From Topomyia yanbarensis (lineage: Eukaryota; Arthropoda; Insecta; Diptera; Culicidae), in the NCBI RefSeq assembly GCF_030247195.1, contig NC_080672.1, positions 401,777,037-401,841,036 of the forward strand: a DNA stretch of 64,000 bases. The letters are read 5' to 3'. A model generated the notes under the pieces. It had not been told where the DNA came from and ran no database searches. It saw only the letters and a program-made list of their open reading frames with translations. Both the position numbers and the translations under genes were made by a program. Positions 23,346 to 33,939 of the stretch are shown here, in pieces. Positions within the stretch are counted from its first letter, which is position 1; each line of letters starts with the position of its first letter.

Positions 23346-25533
23346 CTATAGCTCTTTACCACACTGGGTTAGGAACAAAAGCATATCCTTAAATTTCAGC
23401 TCTCTGTACATAGGTTCATCTATGTATGGAGAACCAAAAATCCGGATGCGCAATTGCATTAATACAGGGCAATTGCATATCAAATGATGATGTTCCGTAA
23501 TCGGATTCACAAAAGATCGCATGAATAATACTCAGCGCGCTGAATAGTAGCCATGTGATAATTGAGTTTGCAATGTCCAGTCAGTGCCCTGACCAGAATA
23601 CTGCAGTTGTGCTTGGAAAAATGCAACATATTTCTTGACATTTTCGGATTCACATCCGGCAGAAAAGCCTTTTTTTGAACGCAAGTTTGCAAGCTACGCC
23701 AATGCTTGGCATGTTCGAATGCAGCCCAAGAGCGAATCTTGTGCTTTATCCAACTTATTGACAGTGGTAGAACTGGTTCTGGACCAACGAAATCAGTCGC
23801 AGCGCCAGCTCTAGCCAATTCGTCCGCCCATTCATTTCCAGTAATACCGGAATGACCGGGTACCCATAGAAGGTAGATAGCATTTGAAATGCTAAGTTCT
23901 TCGATTTGAGTTCGACATGCGATTACTAATTTCGATCTCGAATCTGCCGAACTAAGTGCTTTCAGGGCAGCCTGACTGTCAGAGCAAAAATAGTTTCTTT
24001 TACCGCAAATTCCCTGTTGAAGTGCGGATTGTACGCCACACAGAATCGCAAAGATTTCTGCCTGGAATACGGTACAGTATCTACCAAGCGAATGAGATTG
24101 GTTTAATCTCATCTCATGACAACAGACACCAGCACCGGTTCGGCCCTCCAACAAAGAACCGTCCGTATAACAAACTACGTATTATTCAAGTTGTCGCTCC
24201 ATCCAGCCAGACAGCCATTCCTCACGAAGAGGAATTCTCACATTGAAAGTTTTAGAAGAAAAACTACATGTGAGTGTAAGGTCACTGGGAGCAAGTGTAT
24301 ATTCATCCCAAGTAACCATTTGGGGCCACAGTCTTGTGTGGCTAGTTACACGATCTATTGGGTTACTGTTCCAGAGCCCAGTAACCTTAAGACGGTATGC
24401 ACAAGAAAGTGCTTCTTGTTTCAGAAACACATGTAGTGGTTTTATGTTCAAGAGTGCCTCGAGAGCAGCAGTAGGTGTTGTCGAGAACGCACCAGTCATC
24501 GCCATCAAGACCATCCTCTGAAGATGGTTTAACTTTGATTGGATTGTCATGACTCCTCCCTTCTGCCACCAAACAAGGCACCCGTATGCCAGTATTGGTC
24601 TAACAATTGTTGTGTAGATCCACTGAATGAACTTGGGTTTGAGTCCCCAAGATTCGCCGAAAGCCCGTCTACATTGGCCAAAGGCCATGCAAGCTTTCTT
24701 GATCATGAAATCGATGTGAGCTGTCCAATTAAGTTTTGAGTCGAGAATTCCCCAACGTACTTAACTTGATCTTCGACAATAATTTCAGAGTCAAAAAACT
24801 GCAATGGACGAGCTCCGGTTGTAATCCTTCGTTGCGTGAAAAGCACCATTGAGGTTTTATTTGGATTAATTGATAGTCCAACATGAAGACACCACCGCTC
24901 AACAACACATAAGGCTTGTTGCATCAAATCAAAAAGTGTGTTAATGCAAATACCGGTGATCATTATATGATAATCATCGGCGAAACCATACGTCGGAAAC
25001 CCAAGCTCATTTAATTTTCTCAACAAGCTATCGGCGACAAGGTTCCATAGAAGTGGTGACAGCACACCACCTTGAGGACATCCGCAGACACTCAGTTTCC
25101 TCATCTCTACTTGTCTTAACGATGAGCACAGATGTCGGTTGCTAAGCATTGCGTGTATCCAGTTCGTGATATATGAAGGTACTCCATGATCTCGTGCTGC
25201 TTCCAAAATGGATTCGAAAGACACGTTGTCAAAAGCACCTTCAATATCGAGAAAAACTCCTAAACTTGATTGCTTTTGTGAAAAAGCTTTTTCAATGTTG
25301 TAGACAACATTGTGTAACAGGGTGGTAGTAGACTTCCCCCGCTGATATCCATGTTGCATTGCATGCAGCGGATGCTCGCCCAAGCTACCATCCCGAATGT
25401 AGTGGTCGATTAAACGTTCCACTGATTTGAGAAGGAAGGAGGTCAGACTGATCGGTCTAAAGCTCTTTGCCTCCTCATAAGTGACGCGGCCACCTTTGGG
25501 AATGAATTTGACAGTTATTTGCATAACTGACAT
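23346..25533 (-). pseudogene. LOA-type pol: reverse transcriptase plus RNase H, few lesions
   Basis: The RT runs from 25533: FIPKGGRVTYEEAKSFRPIS, FLDIEGAFDNVSF (first catalytic Asp), CGCPQGGVLSPLLWNLVAD and FADDYHIMIT (catalytic pair intact). One single-base deletion near 24750 shifts the frame to KLNWTAHIDFMIKKAC, followed by the thumb region to 24185. An in-frame TAA at 24182-24184 separates it from RNase H, which keeps all four acids: YTDGS, VFQAEIFAI, CSDSQAAL and GNEWADELA. A further frameshift near 23512 leads to CPVLMQLRIRIFGSPYIDE and the end. Three lesions make it non-functional, yet every catalytic motif survives, so the copy is fairly young. It is far less decayed than its plus-strand relative at 59388-61975. 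Confidence 0.88.
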
Positions 25534-25898
25534 ACTTCAACCCGCCGGATGCCACGCGGCCTCTAGGCTGGTTTTGTCCGGAGAAAGATAATAGAGTTAT
25601 CAACCTCCTAGTGGACCACAGCCAGTTACTGGGGAGTTCGCCCGGCTCTTCCCAGGCTCCGTTCGCCATTGAGACTATTTTAAACCCCCTCAACAATTTT
25701 ACCCATAGCACGGGTCGCATGACACTATGGAATTGGGGTTCCCTGTTTGGTGTTACCACCGGAACAGGTAGTCCGTAGTGTAATTCTTAGCCGGTTGAAA
25801 CAACCACTACCGACACTACACGGCTTATCTAGGCTGTTCGGAGAAAGAAGCTGACATTGATGGACAGCTCCCATAGATGGCCGAACAGCCGGCCAACG
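25534..25898 (-). other. LOA-type 5' leader
   Basis: This GC-richer block has no long open frame and lies exactly where the minus-strand element begins, next to the duplicated target. It contains short inverted segments such as GGCTGTTCGG and CCGAACAGCC. I recall similar leaders on mosquito LOA elements, where an internal promoter would be expected, but no promoter motif is evident to me here. Confidence 0.55.
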
Positions 25899-26277
25899 TT
25901 TCTGTTATTGTTCTGTTTCTGTTATCTGCGAGTTATTGTTTTGAAAAACTATTAAAAATAAACAATAAATAAAATCAATAAAAATGAGCAAAAATGAGAA
26001 TGATTTTTTTTCTACTTCAAAATTAAGTTAAATTAATTGAATAAATTATTAAAAACGATTACATAATACTAATTGTTACTTACGTAGTAAATCAACCAGT
26101 ATTCAAACTGGTATTTTTAAGAATCACTTTTCCACTGACAGCACGAAACCTGACGAAACACTAACGGCAACCGTACACTGGGGTACAAATGTACCCCACG
26201 CCAACTTTGACACCTGCTTCCACAAAGGCTATAAGCAAACTGGCTACCACCTTTTCCTACTCTTACTAGGAACTCTA
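25899..26277. repeat. Right copy of long direct duplication flanking LOA element
   Basis: Matches 22600-22987 across about 380 bp. Differences include GACGAGACAC versus GACGAAACAC and CTACTGACG versus TTACTTACG. The sequence to its right continues into the remaining piggyBac-like MITE up to its TIR at 26385, as expected for a target duplicated on LOA insertion. Confidence 0.8.
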
Positions 26278-26539
26278 AATTGAATTATGATTAGGGTCCC
26301 AGGTCAGTAAATGCCGAATTTTCGTCTTCACACAGCTCCATAGAAGGCGTGGGGTAGATTTGTACCCCAGTGCAACGTTCTAGGGTTAAACTTGTCTGAT
26401 TTGGCTCAAATTCGGAGCAGACACTCCTAGTGGGACTTAGGATCGACTCAGGGGTGGTCTTATTGAGTTTTGAAGAATTCGCTTTTTTTTGGGCAGTCTA
26501 GTCCACAAGGAATGTTTCTTTTATCAAACTTCACCCACT

Positions 26540-27205
26540 GGCTAAAGTTTCTGTCGCCAAATAGCGTAGCAGGTTTCGAGAAGTTCGATAAACGGAGGTG
26601 TTTACCCTGTACCAAATCCTGGATAAATTTCTAGAATGGAGCTGGCAGATTCATTATCTGTTTGTGGATTTCAAGAATGCGTACGATTCAGTGAAATTCG
26701 TTGCACTGTTTCGTGCTGTTGAAAATATTGCTAGAATATGAGTGTAACTTTAAACAGATTGAGTTGATTCTTGTGGTGCGGGATTGGTAAAAATTAAGTA
26801 GTGGATTGTACCAGGATGATACGCTATCTAATTTAGTAATAGTATAAACACACCAGTGAAAAGTGCGCTATGAAGATCTGATACGCAAAGGAACGTTATG
26901 ACGAGATCTCATATGCTTCATGGTTTCGAGGACGACATCCCTAGAAGAATTCTGCGTTTAATACTCCGCGACCAATCAGAAAATAAAGCAGGGGAAGCCA
27001 TAGCATAGTTGGCAGCTCACCTGAGCTCGATTCTTAATGCTGCACATACAGTTACAGTTTTTTCTAACCTAAAAGAGATCCTAAACGTAAAGCCTCTATA
27101 ACCTTAATAAAAATAGAAATAAAAAAACGACACATACGCATGAACCATGAGCTCTACCAGGTATACAAACATGCTGACATCGGGAGGTTTCGCACAGTGA
27201 TAACC
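26540..27205 (+). pseudogene. RTE-type reverse transcriptase remnant, split by a SINE
   Basis: Near 26600-26720 the frame reads FTLYQILDKFLEWSWQIHYL then FVDFKNAYDSVKF, the RTE-clade form of the RT palm with its first catalytic Asp. Further on, GLYQDDTLSNLV stands for the usual GLRQGDGLSNLLF and HGFEDDI for GFADDI, with several frame changes. After a SINE (26991-27127), RMNHELYQVYKHADI near 27135-27185 matches the RTE C-terminus (NHELYQLY). The fragment is old and non-functional, and large parts are missing. Confidence 0.75.
26991..27127 (+). mobile_element. tRNA-derived SINE, internally deleted
   Basis: GCCATAGCATAGTTGGCAGC joins the A-box head directly to the region before the B box (GAGCTCGATTC), so about 25 bp of the tRNA-like part is lost relative to the 14180 copy. 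The tail AAAGCCTCTATAACCTTAAT matches the family. It sits inside an RTE remnant, separating RT motifs from the RTE C-terminus. Confidence 0.75.
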
Positions 27206-28262
27206 AGCGCCAGTTTGTTTTTTTTTCTAAAGAATTTAAGCAACAACTTTTGTTCATGTTATTTCTTAAGTGTTATTTCTGTACGGATACTGAAAGTACC
27301 GACAATAGTTCAAAACTCACAGTTCAGAAAATTTCTCGCACAAGAAAACCCTTTATTGCCCACAACTTCTACAAAAAAACCTGTTTAAATCCAAAAAGTG
27401 CAATTGTGCCTTTCTCAATCATGAACACGAGAATTTTTGCGTTGTTTATATTCATTAAAAGCTTTCAAATGAATATATTACACAGAAAAAAATATTTTGT
27501 AATTTTAAGTTTATTTTCATGCACATATTTGGAGCATGAATAAAAATGTAAAATTAAGTTCCACCAAAAATCCGCACGACTTGTCGTGCTTTCTTCAACG
27601 AGTTTTATTATAATTCTACACGTGGATTGAAAATTACAGTTTCTTTAAACGGAAAACCAATGCACTTCAATGTATTTTTTACACGCATATTGCTGTAAAA
27701 TGAATGACATGTAATATTACACGAATGAAAGTGTAAAATTGTATGCTTTTTGATGCTCCAATTGAGTGCATTGATTTTAACGTAATTTTCAATCAAAGTT
27801 TTGATTCAATCTTTGTATGTTTACATTCGTATTGATTTACATGTCGTTTAAATTTCATTATTTTTTTGTGTGTACATTTTATCATACATGACACGACAAC
27901 TATATATAATAAAAGAAATCATTATTCGAGTTCTAAAATTTTTTAAAAGCCGGCCACGGTAATATTAAATTGAAAAAAGGTGCAAAATCGGCAAAATCCC
28001 AAAAATTCGACATTCAAAAAATTAAAGGATTGTGTACAAGACACGACCACGATGACATTAAAAATGCGACCATATTATTCGTGGAAAACAAATCGGCAAC
28101 TTCAGTTGCCAAAGAAACGATCGAAGCATTTTTCCATCAAGGTCACTTTTCTGATTCAAATTTTTGTAGGGATTTTCTTGCTTCCATCCAATTAGTCAGT
28201 TTATTTGTTTTATCGCACATTTTTCGGATATTATTATAGAAGATAACTAACCCGATAAGAGG
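27206..28262. other. No gene recognised
   Basis: Contains several TGTAAAATT motifs between 27480 and 27760 and the small palindrome GCACGACTTGTCGTGC near 27572. The Lys-rich frame at 27970-28239 is not recognised. Confidence 0.4.
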
Positions 28263-28264
28263 TA

Positions 28265-29616
28265 GGGGAATTGTGGGAAAAACCGACACTGTGGGTAAAA
28301 CCGACACCTCATAACTTTTCCTAAAAATCAAATTTTTATTCATTTCATCATGATGCAATATTATTAGTACGTTTATTTAGAGCATTTGAAGAAAAATTGG
28401 ATTTACGTTAGTGCGCCGAATGTCATAAAAATTAACAAAACATTCGACAGCAGCGTTCATACTCGTCTGGATGTAAAATTTCGTTGGCAGATTTTAAGGT
28501 TTTAACCGAACGAAAGCTTTTCAAATCACCCCATTTTTCAGTACCTATTATTATCGGCCTGTCCTATGATCAACTAGGTGCATTGAAGACAAGTTTGAAA
28601 AATTCAATATTTTTAATTGCTTTTATAAAAAAATGTGCGCTGTTGGGGTAAAACCGACACCCTATGGTTAGGGTAAAACCGACACCCTGTTAAGATGGTT
28701 GTGTATAGTTGCGATTCATTTCAAAATACTGGGGATCTTTGTGACACTTCAATTAGCCTATTAGAACACTATAGTATTAGCAGAAATACACAGAAATACT
28801 TTTATTGTGTTTATTTCTTGTAAGTCTCTTTAAAAATCAAAAATTGTAATTTTTGCTTATCTGATTCTAACGAAGCTTTTGCTATTTCTGCAAAAAGGTC
28901 ATCAAACCGAATTTATAGTGTTCTCTTGGTTTGTCATAGACGAATTTTATCACAATGAGACAATGATATTATGTATACTCCAATAAATCGTTGATGATCA
29001 GAGTCCGAAAAATCAAATCTGAAAAAGATAGTTTTACTAAGAAGTGTGTGTGTCACTTATAAGTGAATGAATCCAATTAGCAGAACGTAGAACGCTTGAA
29101 AATCTTTTCTTATGAAATAAAATGACACTGGAGGTTGCAACGATGTGCGCAAGGATTATTTGGAAATACTCATATCAATAAATAATCCTATAGCATAAAA
29201 TACTCTTATTTATAGTACTACGCTTTCGAACTTTCTTCCCCTCACTACTTGATGAAGCAATAAAAAGCACATATTTACATCATACATACTCACACTTTAT
29301 TAATCACGCATATATCTCATGTTTAATAAAGATAAAGATTTTAATAAAGTGGAGAGAAAATAAATTAAAGGGGGTGTCGATCTTACCCCTATGGGGTGTC
29401 GGTATTACCCGCAGTGCTTACAAAAAGTCACTTTGTTTTCCAAGTTTTACAACCAATATTTTTTAATGAAATTAATTTTTTGAAGCGCTGAAAAAATTAA
29501 GCCTTGTTAAGAATTTTCTGAAGAAGAATTCTGCATAAAAATTATAATTTTATTGGTTTTGTGGCAACTTAGAAAAAGTGTTTTGCTTAAGGTGTCGGTT
29601 TTAACCATAATTCCCC
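28265..29616. mobile_element. TA-flanked phrase-repeat MITE (GGGTAAAACCGACACC)
   Basis: The TIRs, GGGGAATTGTGGGAAAAACC and the complement of GGGGAATTATGGTTAAAACC, are flanked by TA (28263-28264 and 29617-29618). The phrase GGGTAAAACCGACACC occurs in forward orientation near 28275, 28291, 28646 and 28673, and in reverse orientation near 29373, 29396 and 29590, which gives dyad symmetry. The middle is AT-rich and lacks a transposase. Confidence 0.8.
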
Positions 29617-29618
29617 TA

Positions 29619-30139
29619 AGTTATTTACCAAAGCACGAAATGGAAATTTCATTTGTAATTCTTCTGAGACCGATTTTGTGATGCTAATAAGGACCGTTTG
29701 TTGTTAATATTATTTCACCGTTTCCGGGCCGACAACAATGCGACTTCTGTACACGTCTAGTGATGGAGGCAATTTTGAGAGCGCCTTTGTTTGCTGCTGC
29801 TAACGGGGAGCGTTCCTTCCAGGAACTAACGAAGCGGACGCCGGCGATAAACGAACTGATTTCAACGATGATCAAATGCAAACTGAAAACATTTTCCTAC
29901 AGACAATTCATTTTACGTATCTCAGATGTGGTTCATCGCCAAAAAGGCGGTGCTAACGAGTAAACCACCAAAGCACGGCTAATTAATGCTTTTAAAAAAT
30001 TATTTCTATCAAAATTTACGGTAATCGTATCCTCTACGGAATCTGCTACACAATTGTTATGATTATTTCCCAAATCACGCAAGAATCTGTTTGTTCCGTA
30101 CAGTACAGCGGCAATTATTGGCGGTTTGTTTATGAGAAT
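29619..30139. other. No gene recognised
   Basis: Mixed-composition sequence with overlapping short frames on both strands near 29684-29963. I cannot assign a function or repeat family. Confidence 0.35.
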
Positions 30140-31497
30140 CGTTTAGGTACGTACGTCCGTACACTACTCGTCGACCATCAAGTATCGAATGATAAGGCAA
30201 AAAGAAAATTCAGCACATATATTTATAACTTTTGTTTTGTTTGATTGACCTCTAGCCGCGTCGTGTATGCATATTTCCCCTTTTTCGTGCAATTTTTCAA
30301 TTTTTATTCAACCGAATTTCAACAGAATACTTATATAGTACGTCAATCTAATTAGTAATTATATTCAAGTCAGGTGTTTCTGAATTGATTGGTGTATAAA
30401 TGATTGAAATCCGTCAATTAATTGCGAAGTTATAATCGTACAAACCTTACATAGTTTCGTTACATAGGAGATTTTCAAAATTTAGAATGACACCCAGCCC
30501 CAGATAGTGGAGTAAGACATTTTTATTGTCAAAAAACGCGTTAATGAAAACCGCGTAAATTTCAAAATCCGCGTAAAAAAACCTGTGTGTGCTCTCCTAT
30601 ATAAAATACTGCGCTGCTGAACAGTGCAATAACTACAGAAGCCTTACTGATAAAAAACATATAACCGAAATATGAAACATGAAAACCAATAGGCTCTTTA
30701 CTCTACGCAGCTACAAAGCGCCGTAAACATGGATTAACAAGTTACAACGCATACGCATGCATTAAAATAAATATATATTTTTCAAACGCAACACTCTTAA
30801 GCAGCACACACCGTATTGAATTAAATCCAAACCACCCCACCCACCCACTTTGCAAATCATTCTGTGACACCGTGCTGGTACCCGAAAAATCCGCACACGG
30901 CCACCGCTGCCGAAAATGCATAGCGTCTACCGCTTATTGTAGTGCCCAGACGCTGCAGCCATGATCTTACCCGTTCGACATAAGAACAAAAACTGATTCA
31001 AACGTGTACGCGTCACCTCTATTAATAAACTAACCGTATATGGTTTAGTCACTTAGGTGCGAGTGTGTGCAAATGCCAACGTTGCCGAAAATCGATAGCG
31101 CTTATTGCATCGTTCGGAGACGATGTTACTCGTATGGGATAAGAGCAACAACTGATTTAAAGGGACATGCGTTGCTTCTATTTATGACTTTTCGTGTTTC
31201 ATTGAGCAACTAAGCTACCCTCTCTTGACGGCTGTGTCTGAGAAATCTGCCTCACGAATGGTAATTTTCCCGTTTTTCGTGAACTTTTTAATTTTACCAA
31301 TTTCCAAAAGTCTACTTTTATTGGGGAGATATTAAATTATTACCAATATTTAAGTTAGGTGTTTCTGAATCGGTTGGTGTATGAATGATTAAAATCCATC
31401 TAGTAATATCGGAGTTAGATAGATAGAGATAGTTTAGATTTTAGAATGACACCTAGCCCCAGATAGTGGAGTAAGACATTTTTAATGTCAAAAAAAA
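30140..31497. repeat. Direct-repeat block, two to three diverged units
   Basis: 30274-30538 and 31264-31497 align, sharing TCAGGTGTTTCTGAATTGAT-like sequence, GGTGTATRAATGATT and AGCCCCAGATAGTGGAGTAA. Between them two shorter units share GCCGAAAATSSATAGCG and CCTCTATTWAT-type blocks (near 30880-31010 and 31085-31190). No open frames are conserved. They could be decayed LTRs, but no primer-binding site or polypurine tract is visible. Confidence 0.55.
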
Positions 31498-31784
31498 TTT
31501 TTTTTTCGAGTTTCCATAAAATCTCGACGTTCCATGCATTTTAAAGATGTTTGGCACCAAAAATACGAATCCGATTTCAGAAATTTCTTGGGGTCCCCCC
31601 CTTTTTTCGAGAGCTGTCCTACTGGAGCTGTAGAGCTAGGCTCTCGGAAGGGCTCCCCGTCAGAATCACATACTAGCATTTGCAGACGAGACAGGCAGTG
31701 GCGCCCACTAAAACACTGCTTTAGGCCAATTGTAGCGGGCCGTGATTCTGAATAAAATATTCATTGTACGGTTCAGGTATGTGC

Positions 31785-33240
31785 GGGTGTAGTGACTTGC
31801 GATCGCGTGTATCATCGCGAAGAGCTTGAGCAGTTATACTGTAACGTGTTCGATCGCGTGTGCGTTTGTATGTCGCGTGTGCTAACGTGTATGTAACTTC
31901 GCGTGTATAAATGCTATTTTATAACCGTGTCCCTTTCGTATATTCGCGTGTGTTCTTGGATAATCGCGCGCGGACCGTGAATCTAATACTTTATTTTGTG
32001 TGCGGGTAAGATGCTAAGATGACTGAGATCTTCCATATCACTAGAGTTCCCGGTGATGTCGCCATGGAACGTGTTGTCTAGTGGATATGAGCTTTATTTT
32101 TTGATTGGTCTTATTGAATGTGTATAGTCCTAAGTTATTAGAACAGCGAGTAATGGTTTCCGAACGTGACCGATTCATGAGCACGCGAAAATGGACGTTT
32201 CTAGGATCGCGTTTGAGACAACGTTTAAAACTTCGTAAGTGCTAAAATATTCTCCTTATTACCGAAGTGTTATTAAATTAGCGCGATCGCGAACGTAGGT
32301 GTGCGTTGGTCATCGCGAAGGGCTTAAGCGTTCGTATGTTAACGTGTTTGTCACGTGTGCTCGCGTTCATGTAACTTCGCGTGTACAAGACTGGATTTTG
32401 TAACCGTGTGGCCATTCCTACATACGCGTGCGTTCTTGGATGGTCACGCGGACCTTCATTCTGATAGTTTCGGTGTACAATTCACATTCTGACAGGGAGT
32501 AAGTTACCCCATATCACTAGAGTCCCCGGTCATGTCGCCATGTAACGTGGTGTCCAGTGGATATGAGAGCTTTCTTTTTTTAATTGATCCAATTGAATCC
32601 ATGGACCTAGTCCGCTGATATCAAGGATAGAAACATCGGGAAGTGACCGATTCATTATCGTGCGACCGCTGGAGTTTTTAGGTTCACGCTTGAGACCGCG
32701 TTTGAAAATTTATAGGAGCTGAGACATTCACTTTATCACCGGGATGTTATCATGTTTACGAGATCGCGGGTATAGGTGACGAGGATGGTCGCGAAGTGCT
32801 CAAGCATTTGAATATTAACCTGTTTGTCACGTGTATGTGACTTAGCGTGTAAAATTTCGATTCTATAATGATGTAGTGTGTATTCTTGTTTGATCGCGCG
32901 CGAACCGTGAGTCTGATGCTTAATTTTTAGTGTATGGTTCAGATGGTAGGAGAGAGTCCGTTTCCTCATATCACTAGAGTTCCAGGTCATGTTACCATGG
33001 AACGTGTTGTTTAGTGAATATGAGCGTTACTTTTGTGATTGGTTCAACTGAAGATATTAGTCCAGACTGCTAGGACTTCCGGTCGTGACCGTTTCATGAT
33101 CGCGGAAAAGATGCTATATTTACTTAACTACCGGGGTTTTTTCATGTAGGCGAAATCGCGGGTGTAAGTATGTGTGGATTTTTGCAATGGTCGCGTTTGG
33201 TGCCAGGTTTGTGTTATCACGGAAGCCCCAAGCGTTTGTA
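31785..33240. repeat. Satellite-like tandem array, about three units of 460-490 bp
   Basis: The block CATATCACTAGAG...CTAGTGGATATGAG occurs at 32034, 32510 and 32967, spaced 476 and 457 bp. GATCGCG-containing unit starts lie near 31790, 32281, 32759 and 33150. The array is unusually rich in TCGCGTGT and AACGTGT, unlike its AT-rich surroundings. Each unit contains an inverted pair (CATATC-ACTAGA with TCTAGTGGATATG) about 35 bp apart that could form a hairpin. Confidence 0.75.
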
Positions 33241-33939
33241 CCTATATGAGTATAGATAGCGTATAGTAGAGATATACTAATAAAAGGAATCATAACACGC
33301 CGAATAAAGAAAAAAATGGCATTATGGAATTTTCGTTTGTATGGTCATTCCAAAGTTTCCATCGAAAATTATGTATTTTTAAATGTTAAAAGATCAGTGG
33401 TTAAGAATCGGTTAGATTATCAAACCACGATTTTTGTGATCAATGAGCTGCAAAATTTAAGAATCCAAAGCTTAGAAAGCAAACGATTCTGAAATGAAAG
33501 AGTTGAGGAAGCCACGATTGTAGAAATTCAGTAAGTTCCTAAATTCGAAAAGATATTCAGGAATTTCTGCATCGAGATTGCAAGAAGCCAGTAATCTGGT
33601 AGCGACGAATCCAGATGTTAGGAATTCGAATGTTCAAAAGCCAGAATTCATTTTCGTACTGCATACGAATTGATTAATAATTGTATTAAAGTAATATTTT
33701 TTAAGGTTAATACATTGAAGCTCCGTTTTTATCAGCCCCTTGGTGACGTTTAGGCTGATAAAACGGGGACATTGACAAAATAGGGACATATATAGAAACC
33801 GAAGCACTTAAAATATTCTTTTTTAGTCTCTAGATATAGTCTCATAACCTTTCCCGATTATTTAGCTTAAATTCCTCTTAAGGGAGTCTAACAGCGCAAT
33901 TTTTTTGCATATTTCGGATCTTTAAAATAAGAAAAATAT
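33241..33939. other. No gene; possible Tigger-like hairpin
   Basis: Near 33722-33767, CCGTTTTTATCAGCC and GGCTGATAAAACGG form an inverted repeat with a short loop, resembling the ends of Tigger-type elements placed nearly back to back. The remainder is AT-rich. Confidence 0.4.

Larger units (their letters stand above)
22988..25898 (-). mobile_element. LOA/Lian-type non-LTR retrotransposon, internally deleted
   Basis: On the minus strand the order is: leader of about 360 bp (25898-25534), RT, RNase H, a C-terminal tail ending in TQCGKEL and a stop at 23346, and a 3' UTR of about 350 bp to 22988. ORF1 and the endonuclease are absent, the leader being joined directly to the RT N-terminus near 25533. 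Combined RT and RNase H with a GGVLSPLLWNLVADSLL RT block is typical of the LOA clade, and mosquito Lian is the closest family I can recall. Both ends look complete, so the deletion is internal rather than ordinary 5' truncation. Confidence 0.75.
22133..26385. mobile_element. piggyBac-like MITE carrying a nested LOA element
   Basis: The termini are CCCTAGAACG and CGTTCTAGGG, each abutted by TTAA (22129-22132 and 26386-26389). TTAA targets with CCCTAGAA ends are diagnostic of piggyBac. A second CCCTAGAACG at 22171 starts the better match to the right TIR, which runs through ACTGGGGTACA and ACCCCACGC. Without the nested insertion and its duplication the element would be roughly 950 bp, with no transposase. 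GGGGTACAAATGTACCCC, a near-perfect palindrome, lies in the interior. Confidence 0.8.
21283..26499. mobile_element. Remnant of long-inverted-repeat element, interrupted
   Basis: Segments 21283-21400, about 21690-22128 and 26390-26499 are diverged copies of the palindromic element at 48181-49354. Shared landmarks are TGGGATTTTTCGACAATTT, TAGGTGGCACTGTATAC-like sequence, AAGTGATGYCTGAGTCAGTT, and the right end with GGATCGACTCAGGGGTGG and GGGCAGTCT. A piggyBac-like element occupies 22133-26385. The segment that should follow position 22128 is missing, so a deletion accompanied or followed insertion. Another sliver of this family occurs near 55560-55650. Confidence 0.7.

Noticed and set aside
22600..26277. 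The 380-bp direct repeats as LTRs of an LTR retrotransposon
   Set aside because: They lack TG...CA ends, primer-binding site and polypurine tract, they continue into a piggyBac-like MITE, and the enclosed element is a non-LTR type with its own leader and 3' UTR.
27970..28239. Histone-like basic protein
   Set aside because: Lys-rich composition is due to AT-rich DNA; no histone motif.
28265..29616. CRISPR-like array
   Set aside because: Repeats are few, unevenly spaced and in both orientations, within a TIR element of a eukaryotic genome.
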